DNA of 64,000 nt from Entamoeba invadens IP1 (lineage: Eukaryota > Evosea > Mastigamoebida > Endamoebidae): NCBI RefSeq assembly GCF_000330505.1, contig NW_004443692.1, forward strand, positions 109,911-173,910. The letters run 5' to 3'. Shown one piece after another: positions 21,661 through 31,538 of this stretch (positions are counted from its first letter, which is position 1; each line of letters begins with the position of its first letter). Both the position numbers and the translations under genes were made by a program. The notes beneath the pieces are model-generated. The model was given only the letters and a program-made list of their open reading frames with translations. It was not told the origin of the DNA and searched no databases.

Positions 21661-22956
21661 TCAATACAATTTTTGGTAGTTTCCTTTGTAAGGAACAGCA
21701 CACCACGAGCAACAGAAGAGTGTTTTCAGTCCACCGAAAGAGTCTGGACAGAGATAAGGACAGCAGTATTTTTGGTAACAAGGGACGGTGACCAACCCAC
21801 ACAAATAAGACAAAGACATTCCGGCGAGGAGTGGAATGAACGCGGTGATGTAAGACATCTCCCTCTTCTTATCATTGATTTGAAGGGAGAGGATAGTAGT
21901 GATGAGACCCAGTACTACTGTGATCCCCCCGACAGTTGATAAGTATACTGCGCGATATGTGAATCGTAAATTGTCGACATTATAACAGTGTTCTGTGACA
22001 AGAGTCGAGTTCAGTCTATTTCTAATGAAGTGGATGAATATAGCCAACAAGCAATTTGAAAGAATGAATAGTGTAGTGAAGAGAGATACCACAATGATAT
22101 ATATATTCGAGTGAAAGATGTTACCAGTATATATATATACCATTGTAGAGATCACAAGACCACTGAGAAAGATGTTGTAAGGGACGTTCACAACTTTAAA
22201 ACATCTGAAGAGTATTCGAAACGACTTTTTGCATTCAAAGACATCGAAAATTCTTAACACACAGAAGATGCTATATGGAAGCAACACGAGACCGAAATTG
22301 AAGTGATAGATATACCACACCCACACGACTACATATGTCAAGTCGATGATAACGGGAAGGAAGAATGAGAGATCCACCGATTGCACCGATTGTGCGATGA
22401 AGACGGATGAACAGAGATTTCGCCAGCCGAGAAATAAGGAATAGATCTTGTCGCTCTCGTTGCGTGGAGTATACGTCTTTGCGTTGATGATAACAACGAG
22501 CGAGAAAATGCCATAGTGAAGGACTACGGGGAATAACACTAGAATCCCATAGAACATCGTACCCAATTTCCCATCAAGGTAATACCCAAGTATGATGAAA
22601 AAGCACAACACACAGAATAACGAGAAGGTGTCACAGAAGATGTTACTGAAGAGACTCTGCACACAGTAATACCGTTGCTTGGTAAAGTTATATTTCCACA
22701 ATTTGATTTTGTCAGTGTATTCCCGATTCGCCATGTCGCGTTGTTGTCGGGCGGTTATAAGACAATCAACTAAGTCGATTTGGGTGTGGACGTCTCGATG
22801 CGACAGCTGAGAAAGAATGTCGGGATCCATTAACAAGGACTTGGTCGTGGAAGACATTGCACTGAGTTTCTGGACCGTTTGGAAGTCACTCCGAAGACTA
22901 ATTTCCTTGAGAACAAAATACGGAACAGGGGATATCCCCCCATCGGTGGATGACAT
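21661..22956 (-). CDS. polytopic membrane protein, unknown
   Basis: A 431-aa protein. I chose the ATG at 22956 (MSSTDGGISPVP) because the longer open frame starts only at TTG. About 120 hydrophilic N-terminal residues precede about eight hydrophobic segments (FSLFCVLCFFIILGYYL, FYGILVLFPVVLHYGIFSLVVII and so on). It ends in a cysteine-rich tail (CYQKYCCPYLCPDSFGGLKTLFCCSWC) that could be palmitoylated or bind metal. I do not recognise the family and see no transporter signature. Confidence 0.75.
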   Translation of the reverse strand: MSSTDGGISPVPYFVLKEISLRSDFQTVQKLSAMSSTTKSLLMDPDILSQLSHRDVHTQIDLVDCLITARQQRDMANREYTDKIKLWKYNFTKQRYYCVQSLFSNIFCDTFSLFCVLCFFIILGYYLDGKLGTMFYGILVLFPVVLHYGIFSLVVIINAKTYTPRNESDKIYSLFLGWRNLCSSVFIAQSVQSVDLSFFLPVIIDLTYVVVWVWYIYHFNFGLVLLPYSIFCVLRIFDVFECKKSFRILFRCFKVVNVPYNIFLSGLVISTMVYIYTGNIFHSNIYIIVVSLFTTLFILSNCLLAIFIHFIRNRLNSTLVTEHCYNVDNLRFTYRAVYLSTVGGITVVLGLITTILSLQINDKKREMSYITAFIPLLAGMSLSYLCGLVTVPCYQKYCCPYLCPDSFGGLKTLFCCSWCAVPYKGNYQKLY

Positions 22957-23453
22957 GGTGGGGTGTAATGTGTGGTTTTGAGTTAAACTGGAAAGAAATA
23001 ATTCGAATGACAATTTCTATTATAATAATTAAATTTATTAATTTTTTATAAGTGATAATCTCACTCATCAGATGGTCATTAATGTGATTTCCTTAATAAT
23101 TGTTTTAAGTAAAAATGCAAATTTGGACACAGCGACTTTTCTTAATTGTGAAAATTCATACAGTTAGTTAAACCATCTTTAATTGTAAATAAACTATATA
23201 TATATAGTTGTTTTTTTGTAGTTGTTTTTATTTTTAAAATTATTCAAATGGTATTTATTATAATAAAATAAACTATATGTCTCATCACCAAAATGTTCTT
23301 TGTTTTTTTAACCACACAAAGAAATATAATAAGACATTAAATAGTATTTGTCCTATGAAAAAATGTACTTCAAAATAATAGTATCTTTTTAGTTTATTAC
23401 TAACAAGGACTAGTTCAAAATGACATAACATATGAATTTAAGAGGCTTCTGTA
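22957..23453. other. intergenic region
   Basis: AT-rich spacer with a short TATATA run near 23200. No gene seen. Confidence 0.5.
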
Positions 23454-23708
23454 CTACTTAGTCTTGACACACAGTACATTATTGCAGAGAGGGCACTTGT
23501 AGACCAAGTCTTTAGTTGAGTCGATGACTAGAGGTATCCAGAAAAAGCACAGACACCCCAGCACGAACAAGACCACTGCTAATACAATCGAGAATTTCCC
23601 ATTTTTATATTCGGTATTGGGATGGATTGTTTTATTGCAGGTCGAGCAGTACATCTCCTTATATACATTCTCATTAGGAAGTATTGGTTGATTCTCTGCA
23701 GCGCTCAT
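23454..23708 (-). CDS. LITAF-domain protein
   Basis: An 84-aa protein with the LITAF layout. A first knuckle YCSTCNKTIHP is followed by a membrane-embedded hydrophobic hairpin (FSIVLAVVLFVLGCLCFFWIPLV) and a second knuckle YKCPLCNNVL. The two CxxC pairs bind one zinc, and the hydrophobic part dips into the membrane from the cytosolic face. Family members sit on late endosomes and lysosomes, where they affect protein sorting. The second knuckle is YKCPLC rather than the usual HxCPxC. The gene is single-exon and closely followed by the next minus-strand gene. Confidence 0.85.
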   Translation of the reverse strand: MSAAENQPILPNENVYKEMYCSTCNKTIHPNTEYKNGKFSIVLAVVLFVLGCLCFFWIPLVIDSTKDLVYKCPLCNNVLCVKTK

Positions 23709-23789
23709 TCTTTCATTTTACAGTTTTCGAAGAGAGTTTTCCATTATCGCACAATAACATTTTATATAACAAAAATTGATACAAACAAC

Positions 23790-24182
23790 TTATTTTTGCA
23801 AGACATTCAATCGCGCGATCGGTGTCGGTTTTGACGATTGGTGGAGATGGGAGACCTCTTTCTCGCCCCACACAAACGATTCTGTGACGTTCAGAAATTC
23901 CGCTCTAATATCGAACGGTTCTTCTTTTGTTGATTTTTCAAAGATGAGTGACACAATGTGTTTCATCTGTGGGGTGAACACAAACGAAATCGTTTGGAAT
24001 TGCCTTGTCATGTCTTGTATGAGTTTTTTGACGCCCTCTTGATTCATTTTCCTTTGTTCCCACACTTGTTTGACTTGTGCCAGTTCGATCCCAAATATAA
24101 ACAGTGACGACAAAAGCACGGAGTCCGGTTTCACAAACGTCGTGTCAATCAACTTGAGTATATCTGTTGTATAATCCGCCAT
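23790..24182 (-). CDS. hypothetical protein, 130 aa
   Basis: A mostly helical, soluble 130-aa protein (LLSSLFIFGIELAQVKQVWEQRKMNQEGVKKLIQDM). The G+C content, codon choice and clean ATG all support coding. I recognise no domain. It lies 81 bp upstream of the LITAF gene on the same strand, with its own AT-rich spacer on the 5' side. Confidence 0.6.
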   Translation of the reverse strand: MADYTTDILKLIDTTFVKPDSVLLSSLFIFGIELAQVKQVWEQRKMNQEGVKKLIQDMTRQFQTISFVFTPQMKHIVSLIFEKSTKEEPFDIRAEFLNVTESFVWGEKEVSHLHQSSKPTPIARLNVLQK

Positions 24183-24266
24183 TTCTGCCTGAGGTATAGA
24201 TGTTGGAAACTAGTGGTGAGTATTATTAGTTTATTACTAGTTTATTATTAGTTTTAACCAATTGAC

Positions 24267-25010
24267 TCAACACAAAGAAGAGCAAACGTGTTTCAGTGGC
24301 GAAAATAAAGACTCCGCAAACAGTTTTACACACAGCAGTGATGGTTCCAGTGACTCCGATCCAATCGCAAACATCGCTTTTAACGTCTCCAGTTTAATAG
24401 TTTTCCCTGTCGTTGGGAGTGTTGGCGTGATTTTGACGTGTTCTATATTTACTTTATCACTTTTTTCACTCTTCACCGCTTTACCAAAACTCGTTGCGCT
24501 TGGAGTCGTCAGTGGAGCTCCCAATTCCTTTAATGAGGGTATCGGCTTCATTTGTTTCTCTCCTTTCACTTGGAAAGAAACTAACGAAGGAACTTCCTTT
24601 TGGGGTCTCTTCACTACGGGGCGCGTCACCTCAGACTCCATGCCCGGGTGCGTGACAAACAAAGTCTTATTAGTCAAGAGCGTCTGCACTGTCTTATCTC
24701 CTTCACTCCCTAATAACTTCTTGTGAACCCATACCTTCCCTGGCAACGTCGACGATTTTATGAGAAAAATGTCCGACAAGACTGTTTTGCCAGGTCGAGT
24801 CTCCAATGGAGAGTCACGTCGACATTGACCGTAAGCTATGATGTGGGACTTGTTGTATTTCTCTAATGTAAACGAGGGACATTGTGTCACTTTGGTATCA
24901 TCTTGTAATTCAGAACGTACTAGTACAGCTCGACGTACTACTGCGGTCCCAAAATTCACTTCTTGATACGCCAAAATCTTGTGCGGCTCCGTGTAGCCAA
25001 GCTCGGACAT
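24267..25010 (-). CDS. hypothetical protein, 247 aa
   Basis: A 247-aa basic protein starting at ATG 25010 (MSELGYTEPHKILAYQEVNFG). The 8-codon-longer frame begins with TTG. The first 110 residues look folded (beta-rich: KILAYQEVNFGTAVVRRAVLV, SHIIAYGQCRR). The rest is Lys/Thr/Pro-rich and probably disordered until a final hydrophobic helix (LLCVKLFAESLFSPLKHVC). No family is recognised. A 154-codon open frame on the opposite strand is a shadow of this gene. Confidence 0.65.
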   Translation of the reverse strand: MSELGYTEPHKILAYQEVNFGTAVVRRAVLVRSELQDDTKVTQCPSFTLEKYNKSHIIAYGQCRRDSPLETRPGKTVLSDIFLIKSSTLPGKVWVHKKLLGSEGDKTVQTLLTNKTLFVTHPGMESEVTRPVVKRPQKEVPSLVSFQVKGEKQMKPIPSLKELGAPLTTPSATSFGKAVKSEKSDKVNIEHVKITPTLPTTGKTIKLETLKAMFAIGSESLEPSLLCVKLFAESLFSPLKHVCSSLC

Positions 25011-25352
25011 GGGTGGATGGTTTGAGGTTTTCAAGTTCTGACAAACTTAGTATACTATGACGTCTTGTCTTTACTAGTTACTATAATTGTTTTTATTATT
25101 TTTTATAATTCAGGTAAGACACCTAGACCGTTTCTTTTTTGGGGGGTTTACTATATGTTTATAATATATTTATAATATTAATGGTATTAAATTATAACTT
25201 AATAATTAAGGTACTATTGATTAATTTGATTAATTAAAAATATATTTCAAATTAATTGATTTGGAAAAAATAAAAAGACAGACAACTATTATAGTTAATT
25301 ATAATAAACCCTACTATTATTGCCAAGTTGTAAACTCATTTTTACTGATTGA
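25011..25352. other. intergenic region
   Basis: AT-rich bidirectional promoter region between divergent genes, with a G/T-rich patch at about 25130-25148. No gene seen. Confidence 0.45.
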
Positions 25353-26234
25353 ATGGACGAAACGGGGGCCAATGTTGAACAACAAAACGATGAATATGAC
25401 ACGTTGAGAAACATTTATGATCACAACGATCAAATCAATTTCAATAAAATTGACACCAATAGGTACAGAATATGTATAACATTTTCAACACAATGTATGA
25501 TAATTTTGTTTTACACATTACCGTCGTGCTACCCAAGCGAAGGGTCTCCACTTTTTATGGCGAAAACAAAACGAAATTGGCTTTCTGATGGACAACTCAA
25601 TAGTATTGTTTACGAGGCAGAAAGGATTTCGGCGGAATATAAAGGAGAGTTGTGCATTTTCCCAGTGGTTGACAGGCTGATGGCGGCAGATTTTCTTTCT
25701 TCAATCAGCGCAAAAGTTTACCCCGACGAACCGCCCGTCAATCTCGAAAGTGACAAGAAAAGTGACATCCAAAATGCCGGAATGGCGCGAGAGAATGACG
25801 ACAATCTTGCGAAAACCCTGGAAATATCTGGTATAAAAGTCTTCGCAGGAGTGCCATTAGTCGACCGCAAAAGCAAGTTCATTGCTTTTGTAGCCCGGGT
25901 TCACTCCGAAAAAGAAACCCAACTTGTCTTTGATGAGTTGTGGAAGAACAAGAAGATCTCCATCGCAACTCACAACATACAAGCGTACCGTATTAATATC
26001 AACGGAACTATTTCTTGTGATTTTGACGATGACGGCGAACACGCGGCTGGAAAAGAGTTGCTAAGAATGCTCGAACAGATCAATGCAGAGAACGTTTGCG
26101 TTATGGTGTCGCGATGGTTCGGGGGTATTTTATTAGGGCCAGACAGGTTCAAGCACATCGTTAACACTGCCAGAGATGCACTTTTTGCAAACAACTTAGT
26201 CGATCGCAACGAAAAACCAAAGAAACACAAATAA
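25353..26234 (+). CDS. IMPACT/YIH1 family protein (RWD plus UPF0029)
   Basis: A 293-aa protein. The N-terminus has the RWD character (EYDTLRNIYDHND..., LPSCYPSEG, then LNSIVYEAERISAEYKGELCIFPVVDRL). The C-terminal half, about residues 165-280, is the UPF0029 domain: GVPLVDRKSKFIAFVARVHSEKE, HNIQAYRI, DDDGEHAAGKELLRMLE and VCVMVSRWFGGILLGPDRFKHI. In yeast and animals this protein binds GCN1 and restrains activation of the eIF2alpha kinase GCN2 in amino-acid starvation. The order and motifs fit well. Whether GCN2 is present cannot be seen here. Confidence 0.92.
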   Translation: MDETGANVEQQNDEYDTLRNIYDHNDQINFNKIDTNRYRICITFSTQCMIILFYTLPSCYPSEGSPLFMAKTKRNWLSDGQLNSIVYEAERISAEYKGELCIFPVVDRLMAADFLSSISAKVYPDEPPVNLESDKKSDIQNAGMARENDDNLAKTLEISGIKVFAGVPLVDRKSKFIAFVARVHSEKETQLVFDELWKNKKISIATHNIQAYRININGTISCDFDDDGEHAAGKELLRMLEQINAENVCVMVSRWFGGILLGPDRFKHIVNTARDALFANNLVDRNEKPKKHK

Positions 26235-26378
26235 CACTATTTACTATAATTATATAGTTAATTTATAATTAATTAATAATTTATTTGTTTAACGAAGTTA
26301 CATGATAGTTTATTAATAGTTAAATTATAGTTCATTGATTCTATTTTAAGAACAGTTTTGTCTCAGTTAAACTAAACA

Positions 26379-27350
26379 TTATTGTCGGTGAGACAAGTCA
26401 ACGAGGCACGGAATATCTGGAGCATCAGCTTCGAACCACCTGACAAACGCGTTTATCCAATTGTCTCTTGTGTTACAAAACAGTATGTAGTGGTGGTAGA
26501 ATTTAAAAAGTAACACCGCGATCAGAGCTGCGATGTAAATGTCAATAGTATAATGTCTTCTACACATCACGAACACGACAGAAGCTGCTGTTGTAAAGAC
26601 TAATATGATTGCTTTGATTAAAGTGAATCGTAATGGATATCCAATTTGATTGACCGCGGGAGATATATCGTCGCAGACTGCGATATGCCACAGTGGTGCT
26701 TTTTCGTCGTAGTGATACCAAAACATCGCGCACAAAAAGAGAGCTGCGGTGTGTGGACAAAACATAAGGTCGTGGCACGACCTTTCCCCGAAAAATATTT
26801 TGAATGAATAAGTAAAGAAGGAGTCAGTGTTGTTTGCCTTACAAGGCACAGGGGAAGGTAAATAGGTAGAGAAGATACTGAGTGATCGCAACATAAAGAT
26901 AACACCTTGCAACAAGAAAAATCGTTTGACTATGATGACTCGATAAGGAGTGAAGAAGAATCTGAGGAATGTAAATGTCAATACAAACAACATAATATAA
27001 GAAGGAATGTAAGGGATGTCGATAAATGGAAGATAGTCATTCCCCAAATCAAGTAAAGTGTAATTCTTTGGGACTTCGGGATGACCAGAAAGCCATCGAA
27101 TATAATACATATCAGTAAGGGCTTGAAACAACGCGTTCACAAAGAGCGATACTATCAGAAACAAAACACTCCAAAAAAATCCAGAAGTAAAGAAGTGAAC
27201 GAGCTGTTGACATGGACTATGAATAATCATACTAAACGTTTGTACTATATCAGAACCAGTGTCTACTATACTCATAAAACCTTTAGACTCTAACTCAACT
27301 GTTCGAAAGGAAATGATCGTGGTGTCCGGAACTGTGAATGACTCGTCCAT
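26379..27350 (-). CDS. sphingomyelin-synthase-like phosphotransferase (PAP2-like)
   Basis: A 323-aa membrane protein with about six hydrophobic segments. It carries the SMS-type active-site motifs: CHDLMFCPHTAAL (the D/C-H-T region) and RRHYTIDIYIAAL (the HYTxD motif). These form the catalytic His-His-Asp triad that moves a phospho head group onto ceramide. Entamoeba makes unusual ceramide phospholipids, so the head group could be ethanolamine or inositol rather than choline. I chose the ATG at 27350 (MDESFTVPD); a 21-codon AT-rich extension to 27413 looks like 5' UTR. Confidence 0.85.
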   Translation of the reverse strand: MDESFTVPDTTIISFRTVELESKGFMSIVDTGSDIVQTFSMIIHSPCQQLVHFFTSGFFWSVLFLIVSLFVNALFQALTDMYYIRWLSGHPEVPKNYTLLDLGNDYLPFIDIPYIPSYIMLFVLTFTFLRFFFTPYRVIIVKRFFLLQGVIFMLRSLSIFSTYLPSPVPCKANNTDSFFTYSFKIFFGERSCHDLMFCPHTAALFLCAMFWYHYDEKAPLWHIAVCDDISPAVNQIGYPLRFTLIKAIILVFTTAASVVFVMCRRHYTIDIYIAALIAVLLFKFYHHYILFCNTRDNWINAFVRWFEADAPDIPCLVDLSHRQ

Positions 27351-27965
27351 TTTGTTTTTTGTAGTTCTTTTTGTTTGCTTTATCATTGAATGGTATAACA
27401 TTTTATATAACATTTTTATAATTCAACAAATTTTTTTAAAATCTAAATTGTATTAATAATTCAATTATAAATTTTACTATAATAAAATAGTTATGCAATT
27501 GATTTAAAAATTAATTATCATTATTTAAATGAATAGTTCAAATAATAATTAATAATTAATTATTACAATAATTAATAATTGTAATTAAGTTAATATGAAT
27601 AAGACCAATAATATAAATAGAATAAAAATATAGTTACAAAAATAGCAATAAAGATATGACAAATATATTATAAATTACTATAATACCAATCTATTAACAA
27701 AAAAACAAAAACAACGATGTTATTAAATCTTATTTACAAATTATATATAAAAAAAGAAAAGGATGATAGGCTGATTTTAAAAGTGCGTTTTTCAATCTCG
27801 AAATAGTAATGAGCAAATAACTCGGTATAAATTACTAACAAAAAGGGAAAACCCCGTAAAAAAAAGTTTTGAATAATCCGTAAGAAATGGGACTTCTGAA
27901 TTTGAGTAAATCGGATTGGTTGTAAATTTACACCACATTTTTTAAACTCAAAATCAGAAGTGAGA
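27351..27965. other. intergenic region
   Basis: AT-rich promoter region for two divergent genes. A 95-codon minus-strand open stretch at 27734-28021 overlaps the next gene and has no coding character. Confidence 0.45.
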
Positions 27966-28832
27966 ATGGAGTCAACGAGAACAGAACACAACCCAAATGA
28001 ACAATTGTGCCACGACGACACGATACCCGAAAGTGATGTTGAGGTTCAATACAACAATTTAAAAAAGGCACTTACTTCCGAGCAGCAAAAGGTGATTGAG
28101 GATTACATAGCCTTCCGTGTCTCCCGAATGAATGCTGAGAAAAGTGAGAAAGAAGACAGTAAAACATTAAGTACGGATACTGCTTTAACTTCCCAAGACG
28201 ATAGTGAAGATGATAGTGATACAAATTCTAAAGAAGAAAAGGGTTGTACCGAACAGAAAGATGAGAAGAAGTCGACGAAGCGACACAAAGAGAAGAAGTC
28301 TAAAAAAGAGAAGAAAGGATGTGACGAATGGTGGATGAAAGAAATGAAGAAACACTCGAAAGGTTATGACTTCCAAAATCCACGTCCTTGGTGGATGAGA
28401 AGAATGCGAGGACATATGTTCGAACCATTCCCGGGACATCCCCCAGTTTTCTCGCCTTATGGCCCTCTTCCTATGTATCAACCATTTCCTATGTGTAACC
28501 CTTTCCAATATCAACCAATGATGTTCCCCCAACAATTCCCTCCTTTCCATCAACAATGTCAACAACAGCAACAACAACCCTTCTCTCAACAACAGTTCGG
28601 TGTCCAATTCCCTCAACAACAAAATCAATACGGGCAATTCCCACAACAACAGAATCCTTCTCCAATGCAGTTTGATAGAAGAAATGACAATAACAGTGAC
28701 GAGGAGAATGAGGAAGTCGACAAAAAACTGGCAAATGGAAAAGTTGGCGAACAAACTTTGGGACAACAACACACTCAAGAAAGAAAACACCACACTCGAT
28801 TCCAGAAGAAGAAACCAAAATTCCAGGATTGA
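27966..28832 (+). CDS. low-complexity Q/P-rich protein with acidic and basic tracts
   Basis: A 288-aa protein starting at ATG 27966 (MESTRTEHN). A short folded-looking helix (NNLKKALTSEQQKVIEDYIAFRVSRMN) is followed by an acidic Ser/Asp tract, a Lys tract (TKRHKEKKSKKEKK), and WWMKEM/WWMRRM repeats. A Pro/Phe/Gln-rich prion-like stretch comes next (residues about 160-235, with QQQQQQ), and then a basic tail. Such disordered composition is typical of RNA-granule or transcription-related proteins. I see no defined domain and make no functional claim beyond low complexity. Confidence 0.7.
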   Translation: MESTRTEHNPNEQLCHDDTIPESDVEVQYNNLKKALTSEQQKVIEDYIAFRVSRMNAEKSEKEDSKTLSTDTALTSQDDSEDDSDTNSKEEKGCTEQKDEKKSTKRHKEKKSKKEKKGCDEWWMKEMKKHSKGYDFQNPRPWWMRRMRGHMFEPFPGHPPVFSPYGPLPMYQPFPMCNPFQYQPMMFPQQFPPFHQQCQQQQQQPFSQQQFGVQFPQQQNQYGQFPQQQNPSPMQFDRRNDNNSDEENEEVDKKLANGKVGEQTLGQQHTQERKHHTRFQKKKPKFQD

Positions 28833-29437
28833 GGTATTTTTACTTAAGCTACTATAGTTTCAAATATAATTCAATTATATTATAAATAGTACCATTCTTA
28901 TTTTAGAATTGATTTACTATATTTTTAGTAAATGTTGTTTGTCATCGAGTATATTATAGTATTATAGTTTATTTACTATATATATTAACATTTGGCTCAT
29001 CGTTTTTTCATACAAATGTAATTGACAAATAAAGAGTTGTGGTATTTGATATGTCAAATAGTTTGAGTTCTAAGAAGCGTTGGTTGTTTCAAACACAACT
29101 TTGAGATACATAGATACTCTCATCAATTATTTTGTTATAGTACAATTAAAGTAAAATAAACTATATTTATTAATAATATAACCACGTGGATTTAGTAAAC
29201 AAATAATGAAAGAAGTGAGATTGAAAGAGGTATCTCGAAACATCATAATAAAGAATGCGTTGGAATTAAGGATATCAATTTACAATCTTTATCTGTAAAT
29301 AATCGGGATAGAAAATAAGCAAAGAAGACAAATGATTTACTAATACTAAAGTAATAGTTTTGAATAGTTCTTTTTTGTTGAGCAAAGATCCATTAAGTAG
29401 TATTAAAAAAGAACCAAATACAAACTATAAAAACAGT
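28833..29437. other. intergenic region
   Basis: AT-rich spacer. The downstream gene's frame opens at a TTG at 29360, but I place its start at the ATG at 29438. Confidence 0.5.
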
Positions 29438-31453
29438 ATGTCTCGAGAGTTATATATCGACCAATATACATCATTCTCTAAATTGGTGACGACGGAAGAA
29501 ATTGTCAAGCGCCTCAACGAGAACTTTTTGCTGAAGAGCTCAGAGCTTCTCGACGTTATCGTCCCCGCATTTGTTCAAGACAAATTTGACTTAAAGAAGT
29601 ACACGAAACTATGTCAGTACCTTGACGCGTTTACTTTTGCGTATGGGTCTATAACAACTGCACACGCAGTAGCATTGATATTCATCGGACTCGACATCAA
29701 CGGGAATATGATGCTGAAGATATCTGACGCGAAAAAGTACTTCCTTTCTGTCACTCCAAAAGAGAAAGCAAAACAAGTGAAAAAATTGGTTGATGCGGCG
29801 AACGCTACAAGCGACAACTATTATTCAATAGATGAATTCTTAGCAGTCTACCAAGTTGTAAAAGAGTCAGTGCTGGACAAGGAAGTCATCACTGCAATCG
29901 TTAACACTTGGTCATTTGCCATTCTCTTCTCTCAGTTTGCAAATGGACAGAACTACTTGACCGACGAGAACGCAGTCAAAGCTATTCAAAAGCAATTTTC
30001 AATCACAAACGCATCGGTGTTGAGTGTCGTCGTTAAGTTGGTCGATACGAGTAAAGTCCACAAATTCAACCAAAGCGAGTTCACGTACTTGTGCAGTCAG
30101 ATTCTGTTTGTCACGCAAAAGGTCGGGACAAGCAACTTCTCCTTGAACGTCGTCGCGTTCAGGATATTAGACATCAACTGCTCTGGATTTTTAAACCCAA
30201 AGGAATTCTCACGCTTTTTGAGGAAGTCTGGACTCGACACGAAAAAAGAGTCTGTCAAAGAAACAATTAAAAAGTTGGACACCAACGGAGACGGTGTTTT
30301 ACAAATCGACGAGTTCATAGTGCTGACGAACGGACTGTCAAAGTCGGATGTTCCAAAATACTTTTTGAATAATTTGGTTGCGAAGTCACAAAGCGACTTG
30401 AAATTTGATTCGGTGCAACCGCAGAACCAATTGAAGAATGTGAGGACGTTACAAAGCGAGAAAAAGGAGTGTTCAAAATTAATTCGCAAGACAGTCGAAA
30501 GGCCTGAATTTGTTGCGATGTTTAAAGAGTTGTGTCCAAGCGAGAAAATGGATTTACCAACACTCAAAATTGCGATTGAAAAGGTCATTGGGGAGAGTAA
30601 CACAAAAGCACTGAAGGGTGCAATGGAAGTCATTTTTAAAGTCGGGAACATCGACTGCGATGATAAACTTGATTGCGATGAATTTGTCATATTGATAAGT
30701 GCGATAGAGCAATGTATGAGAGGAAAGGTCATTGAAGAGCGCGACATGTATGAAGTCTTTTTCCATATTGCTGATGGGGATCATGACGGGCTGATTGATT
30801 GCAACGAATTAGCATTTTTAGTGCAACAGATAGATGGAACTACTTTGTCACACGAAGACGCCGAAGATTTAGTTCGATCATATGACGAGGGTGGGAAGAA
30901 CCAACTGTCTTTAGATGAATACATGTGTTACTTCATGCAATTGGACCAAGTCAAGTTGGATGATACAGAAGAAGAAAAGGACAGAAAAGCCAAAAAGCAG
31001 ATCAAAAAGACGTTCCGCTTGATAGACAAAGACTCTTCGAATTCGTTGGAGCTGTCTGAAGTAGTCAAGTACATCGTTTCCATCGTTGGAGAACTACCCG
31101 AAACGAATTACATGTGTTTGAAGGCGATGTTTTATGTGTGTGACGAGAATAAAGACGACAAACTCTCCGAATCGGAGTTCATTCAATTCTTCTGCTTGTT
31201 CGAGTATTACATCGACGACGATGGGCAATTTGATTTGGACTCAATATACATCGAGTTATTCTCAATGATGGACAAAGACAAGACAGACAAGCTTTCCAAA
31301 AAGGTGATCACCGAGTTTCTTGGGAAGATAGGCTGGAAAGAATCTGCGATCAACTTCATGGAAAAGTATGACAGCGACCACAGCGATTCTATCGGCCTTA
31401 ATGAGTTTGTCCTCGCTTTTTGTGGCAAGAACATAGACACTGACGATATTTGA
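29438..31453 (+). CDS. large multi-EF-hand calcium-binding protein
   Basis: A 671-aa soluble protein made of EF-hand pairs. Clear 12-residue loops occur at about 244 (DINCSGFLNPKEF), 281 (DTNGDGVLQIDEF), 445 (DGDHDGLIDCNEL), 529 (DKDSSNSLELSEV), 568 (DENKDDKLSESEF), 611 (DKDKTDKLSKKVI) and 644 (DSDHSDSIGLNEF). Weaker loops lie near 86 and 405. There is no catalytic domain, transmembrane helix or signal peptide, so it is a cytosolic calcium sensor or buffer. The 611 loop lacks the usual acidic residue at position 12 and may not bind. The number of hands, eight or nine, is unusually high for a stand-alone protein. Confidence 0.88.
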   Translation: MSRELYIDQYTSFSKLVTTEEIVKRLNENFLLKSSELLDVIVPAFVQDKFDLKKYTKLCQYLDAFTFAYGSITTAHAVALIFIGLDINGNMMLKISDAKKYFLSVTPKEKAKQVKKLVDAANATSDNYYSIDEFLAVYQVVKESVLDKEVITAIVNTWSFAILFSQFANGQNYLTDENAVKAIQKQFSITNASVLSVVVKLVDTSKVHKFNQSEFTYLCSQILFVTQKVGTSNFSLNVVAFRILDINCSGFLNPKEFSRFLRKSGLDTKKESVKETIKKLDTNGDGVLQIDEFIVLTNGLSKSDVPKYFLNNLVAKSQSDLKFDSVQPQNQLKNVRTLQSEKKECSKLIRKTVERPEFVAMFKELCPSEKMDLPTLKIAIEKVIGESNTKALKGAMEVIFKVGNIDCDDKLDCDEFVILISAIEQCMRGKVIEERDMYEVFFHIADGDHDGLIDCNELAFLVQQIDGTTLSHEDAEDLVRSYDEGGKNQLSLDEYMCYFMQLDQVKLDDTEEEKDRKAKKQIKKTFRLIDKDSSNSLELSEVVKYIVSIVGELPETNYMCLKAMFYVCDENKDDKLSESEFIQFFCLFEYYIDDDGQFDLDSIYIELFSMMDKDKTDKLSKKVITEFLGKIGWKESAINFMEKYDSDHSDSIGLNEFVLAFCGKNIDTDDI

Positions 31454-31538
31454 TTTCTTCTTATTTACTTGAGTCGAATCTTGAAAATTGGTATAGAAAA
31501 TACTAATTAATACCTATTAATAAAACATTCAAATTAGG

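Noticed and set aside
24262..24726. 154-codon plus-strand open frame
   Set aside because: It lies opposite a minus-strand gene with better codon use and a clean ATG. Its Ser/Leu/Phe-rich product is a typical antisense shadow.
28185..28793. 202-codon minus-strand ORF
   Set aside because: Shadow of the Q-rich gene. The Leu-rich product comes from the complement of CAA and GAG codons.
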